Origin: DATKBT01 sp035546295
Lineage (GTDB): Bacteria > Acidobacteriota > Thermoanaerobaculia > Multivoradales > Multivoraceae
Direction of reading: 5' to 3'
Assembly (NCBI GenBank): GCA_035546295.1
Contig: DATKBT010000095.1
Coordinates: 1 to 64,000, forward strand
DNA: 64,000 nt
Part shown: positions 62,711 to 64,000 of the stretch, piece by piece
Numbering within the stretch: the stretch's first letter is position 1
Layout: the number at the start of each line of letters is the position of its first letter
Notes under the pieces: model-generated
Told to the model about the DNA's origin: nothing
Seen by the model: only the letters and a program-made list of their open reading frames with translations
The model's database searches: none
Position numbers and translations under genes: made by a program

Positions 62711-64000
62711 CTACCAGGTGTCCACGTAAGGCCGCTTCTTGCCGGCGCGCCGTGGCGGTGCCGGCACCGACTCGAGCGCGCGCGCGATCCACCGTCGCGT
62801 CTCCGCCGGGTCGATCACGTCGTCGACCGCGAACGACGCGCCGGCCGAGAGCGCTCGCCCGCGCTCGTAGGCGGCGGCGACCAGCTCCTGGTAGCGCGCG
62901 CGGCGCTGCTCGGGGTCCTCGATCGCGGCGAGCTCGTTGCGGAAGCCGAGCTTGACCTGCCCCTCCAGTCCCATGCCTCCGAACTCGGCGGTCGGCCAGG
63001 CGACGGTGAAGAAGGGGCGCTTCAAGTCGCCGCCGCACATCGCCTGCGCGCCCAGCCCGTAGGCCTTGCGCAGGACCACGGCCAGGATCGGGACCGTGAG
63101 GTTGGCACCGGTGACGAACAGCCGGCTGCAGTGGCGCACGATCGCGCTGCGCTCGATCTCGGGACCGACCATCATTCCGGGGGTGTCGCACAGGACCAGC
63201 ACCGGCAGGTCGAAGGCGTCGCAGAGCTGCAGGAAGCGCGCGGCCTTGTCCGAGCCGGGGGAGTCGATCGCGCCCGACAGATGCTCGGGATCGTTGGCGA
63301 CGACTCCCAGGGGCCGGCCTTCGATGCGGATCAGGGCGGTGACGATGCCGGGGCCGAAGCCGGAGCGCAGCTCGAGGACGCTGCCGAGATCGGCGAGTCC
63401 TTCGATTGCGTCGCGCACCCGGTACACGCGCAGCCGGTTCTCGGGCACGACGCGGCGCAGCAGCCGCTGGTCGGCGCAATCCCAGTGCGCGAGGCGGCCC
63501 TGGAAGTAGGAGAGGTATTTCTTCGCGACCCGAACCCCCTCCGCCTCGTCGGCGACCGCGACGTCGACCACCCCGTTGGGGACCTGAACCGCCATCGGCC
63601 CGACCTCCTCGGGGCGGAAGACGCCGAGGCCGCCGCCCTCGATCAGCGCCGGGCCGCCCATGCCGATGCTGGAGTCGGCGGTGGCGATGATCACGTCGCA
63701 GCAGCCGAGCAGCGAGGCGTTGCCGGCGAAGCAGAAGCGCGAGGTGATGCCGACCAGCGGCACCAGGCCGGAGAGCCGCGCCATCGAGCTGAAGGTCGCA
63801 GTGTCGAGCGGCCGGTAGGTCTCGTCGGTGCGCCCCTGGCCGGCCCTGGTGGTGCTCTCGCCTCCCTGGCGCCTGCCACCGGTGCCGGCGCGTCCGCCGC
63901 CCCCCTCGGCGAACAGGACCACCGGCCGCCGCCACTGCTCGGCGAGCTCGAGCATGCGGTCGGTCTTGGGGTGATTCAGCGCCCCCTGGGTGCCGGCGAG
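62711..64000 (-). CDS. Acyl-CoA carboxylase carboxyltransferase subunit (5' end outside window)
   Basis: The last 429 residues of a biotin-dependent carboxyltransferase. The frame is open through position 64000 and reads AGTQGALNHPKTDRMLELAE at the edge, a conserved part of the N-terminal domain, so the start is beyond the window. The C-terminal domain has DTPGMMVGPEIERSAIVRH, LRKAYGLGAQAMCGG and WPTAEFGGMGLEGQVKLG, typical of propionyl/acetyl/methylcrotonyl-CoA carboxylases. An R/G/T-rich stretch (about residues 35-60 of the visible part) between FAEGGGGR and the LVPLVGITSRFCFAGNA block is an unusual insertion. The biotin carboxylase partner is probably upstream of the window edge. Confidence 0.9.
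   Translation of the reverse strand, partial: LAGTQGALNHPKTDRMLELAEQWRRPVVLFAEGGGGRAGTGGRRQGGESTTRAGQGRTDETYRPLDTATFSSMARLSGLVPLVGITSRFCFAGNASLLGCCDVIIATADSSIGMGGPALIEGGGLGVFRPEEVGPMAVQVPNGVVDVAVADEAEGVRVAKKYLSYFQGRLAHWDCADQRLLRRVVPENRLRVYRVRDAIEGLADLGSVLELRSGFGPGIVTALIRIEGRPLGVVANDPEHLSGAIDSPGSDKAARFLQLCDAFDLPVLVLCDTPGMMVGPEIERSAIVRHCSRLFVTGANLTVPILAVVLRKAYGLGAQAMCGGDLKRPFFTVAWPTAEFGGMGLEGQVKLGFRNELAAIEDPEQRRARYQELVAAAYERGRALSAGASFAVDDVIDPAETRRWIARALESVPAPPRRAGKKRPYVDTW

Noticed and set aside
61284..63935. An 883-codon minus-strand open frame overlapping the propeller and carboxyltransferase genes in another frame
   Set aside because: Reads as R/A/G/P-rich noise; the overlapping frames contain recognisable proteins.

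Overview
This is a very GC-rich bacterial chromosome segment with about 50 protein genes on both strands, short intergenic gaps, and many 4-base ATGA/GTGA start-stop overlaps. I see no rRNA, tRNA, CRISPR array, transposase or phage gene. The best lineage guess is Acidobacteriota, possibly a Thermoanaerobaculia-like member. That rests on an 841-residue duplicated MacB/FtsX permease of the ADOP type, a remnant of a CBM9/DUF5916 secreted protein, TolB-propeller amidohydrolases, and a fragment of a Ser/Thr kinase of the kind abundant in that phylum. This is inference, not a phylogeny.

Layout. 1-308: end of a TPR-like gene and a hairpin-rich convergent gap. 309-3929: translationally coupled peptidase-transporter operon (M19 dipeptidase, membrane-anchored protein, tiny membrane protein, sodium:solute symporter). 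4126-8653: propeller-amidohydrolase and a YceI-like secreted protein. 8747-11911: Cpx-like two-component system divergent from a Spy/CpxP-like periplasmic protein. 12096-14347: BlaI repressor and an M56 (BlaR1-type) sensor peptidase with secretin-like and STN domains, apparently expressed from a leaderless promoter with an overlapping palindrome. 14344-18667: RidA, alpha/beta hydrolase, acyl-CoA dehydrogenase, 2Fe-2S ferredoxin and a VapBC-type toxin-antitoxin pair. 18717-24915: heme/copper monooxygenase-like protein, UbiB-type kinase, broken DUF5916 gene and the ADOP permease. 25150-29648: S41-like protease, an amidohydrolase whose tail is a kinase fragment, and a YHS-like protein.

29809-40833 is a carbohydrate region. 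A lipoprotein carboxylesterase is followed by a Tat-exported small subunit plus GMC dehydrogenase plus ThuA on the minus strand. Divergent from these is an operon of Gfo/Idh/MocA dehydrogenase, TIM-barrel isomerase, xylulokinase and xylose isomerase. Together they look like a periplasmic sugar (glycoside) 3-oxidation and aldose-use island. 41366-49230 carries an HIBADH-type reductase, 3-methyladenine glycosylase, prolyl oligopeptidase with a coupled lipocalin-like lipoprotein, and a pheA / L-2-hydroxyglutarate oxidase / hydrolase operon. The oxidase seems to need a CTG start.

49450-49742 is a transposase-less element with 26-base inverted ends; its right end supplies the Shine-Dalgarno of a 1125-residue PilZ-like / disordered / membrane / periplasmic-domain protein. 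53286-56705 holds two zinc alcohol dehydrogenases and MscS. 56934-59735 holds a DUF423 protein, a VOC protein and PruA. 59953-64000 holds an Ig-like lipoprotein, a secreted propeller protein and the 3' part of an acyl-CoA carboxylase carboxyltransferase. A recurring oddity between 28 and 62 kb is short tandem repeats (9-19 bases) placed at gene starts, gene ends or inside genes.
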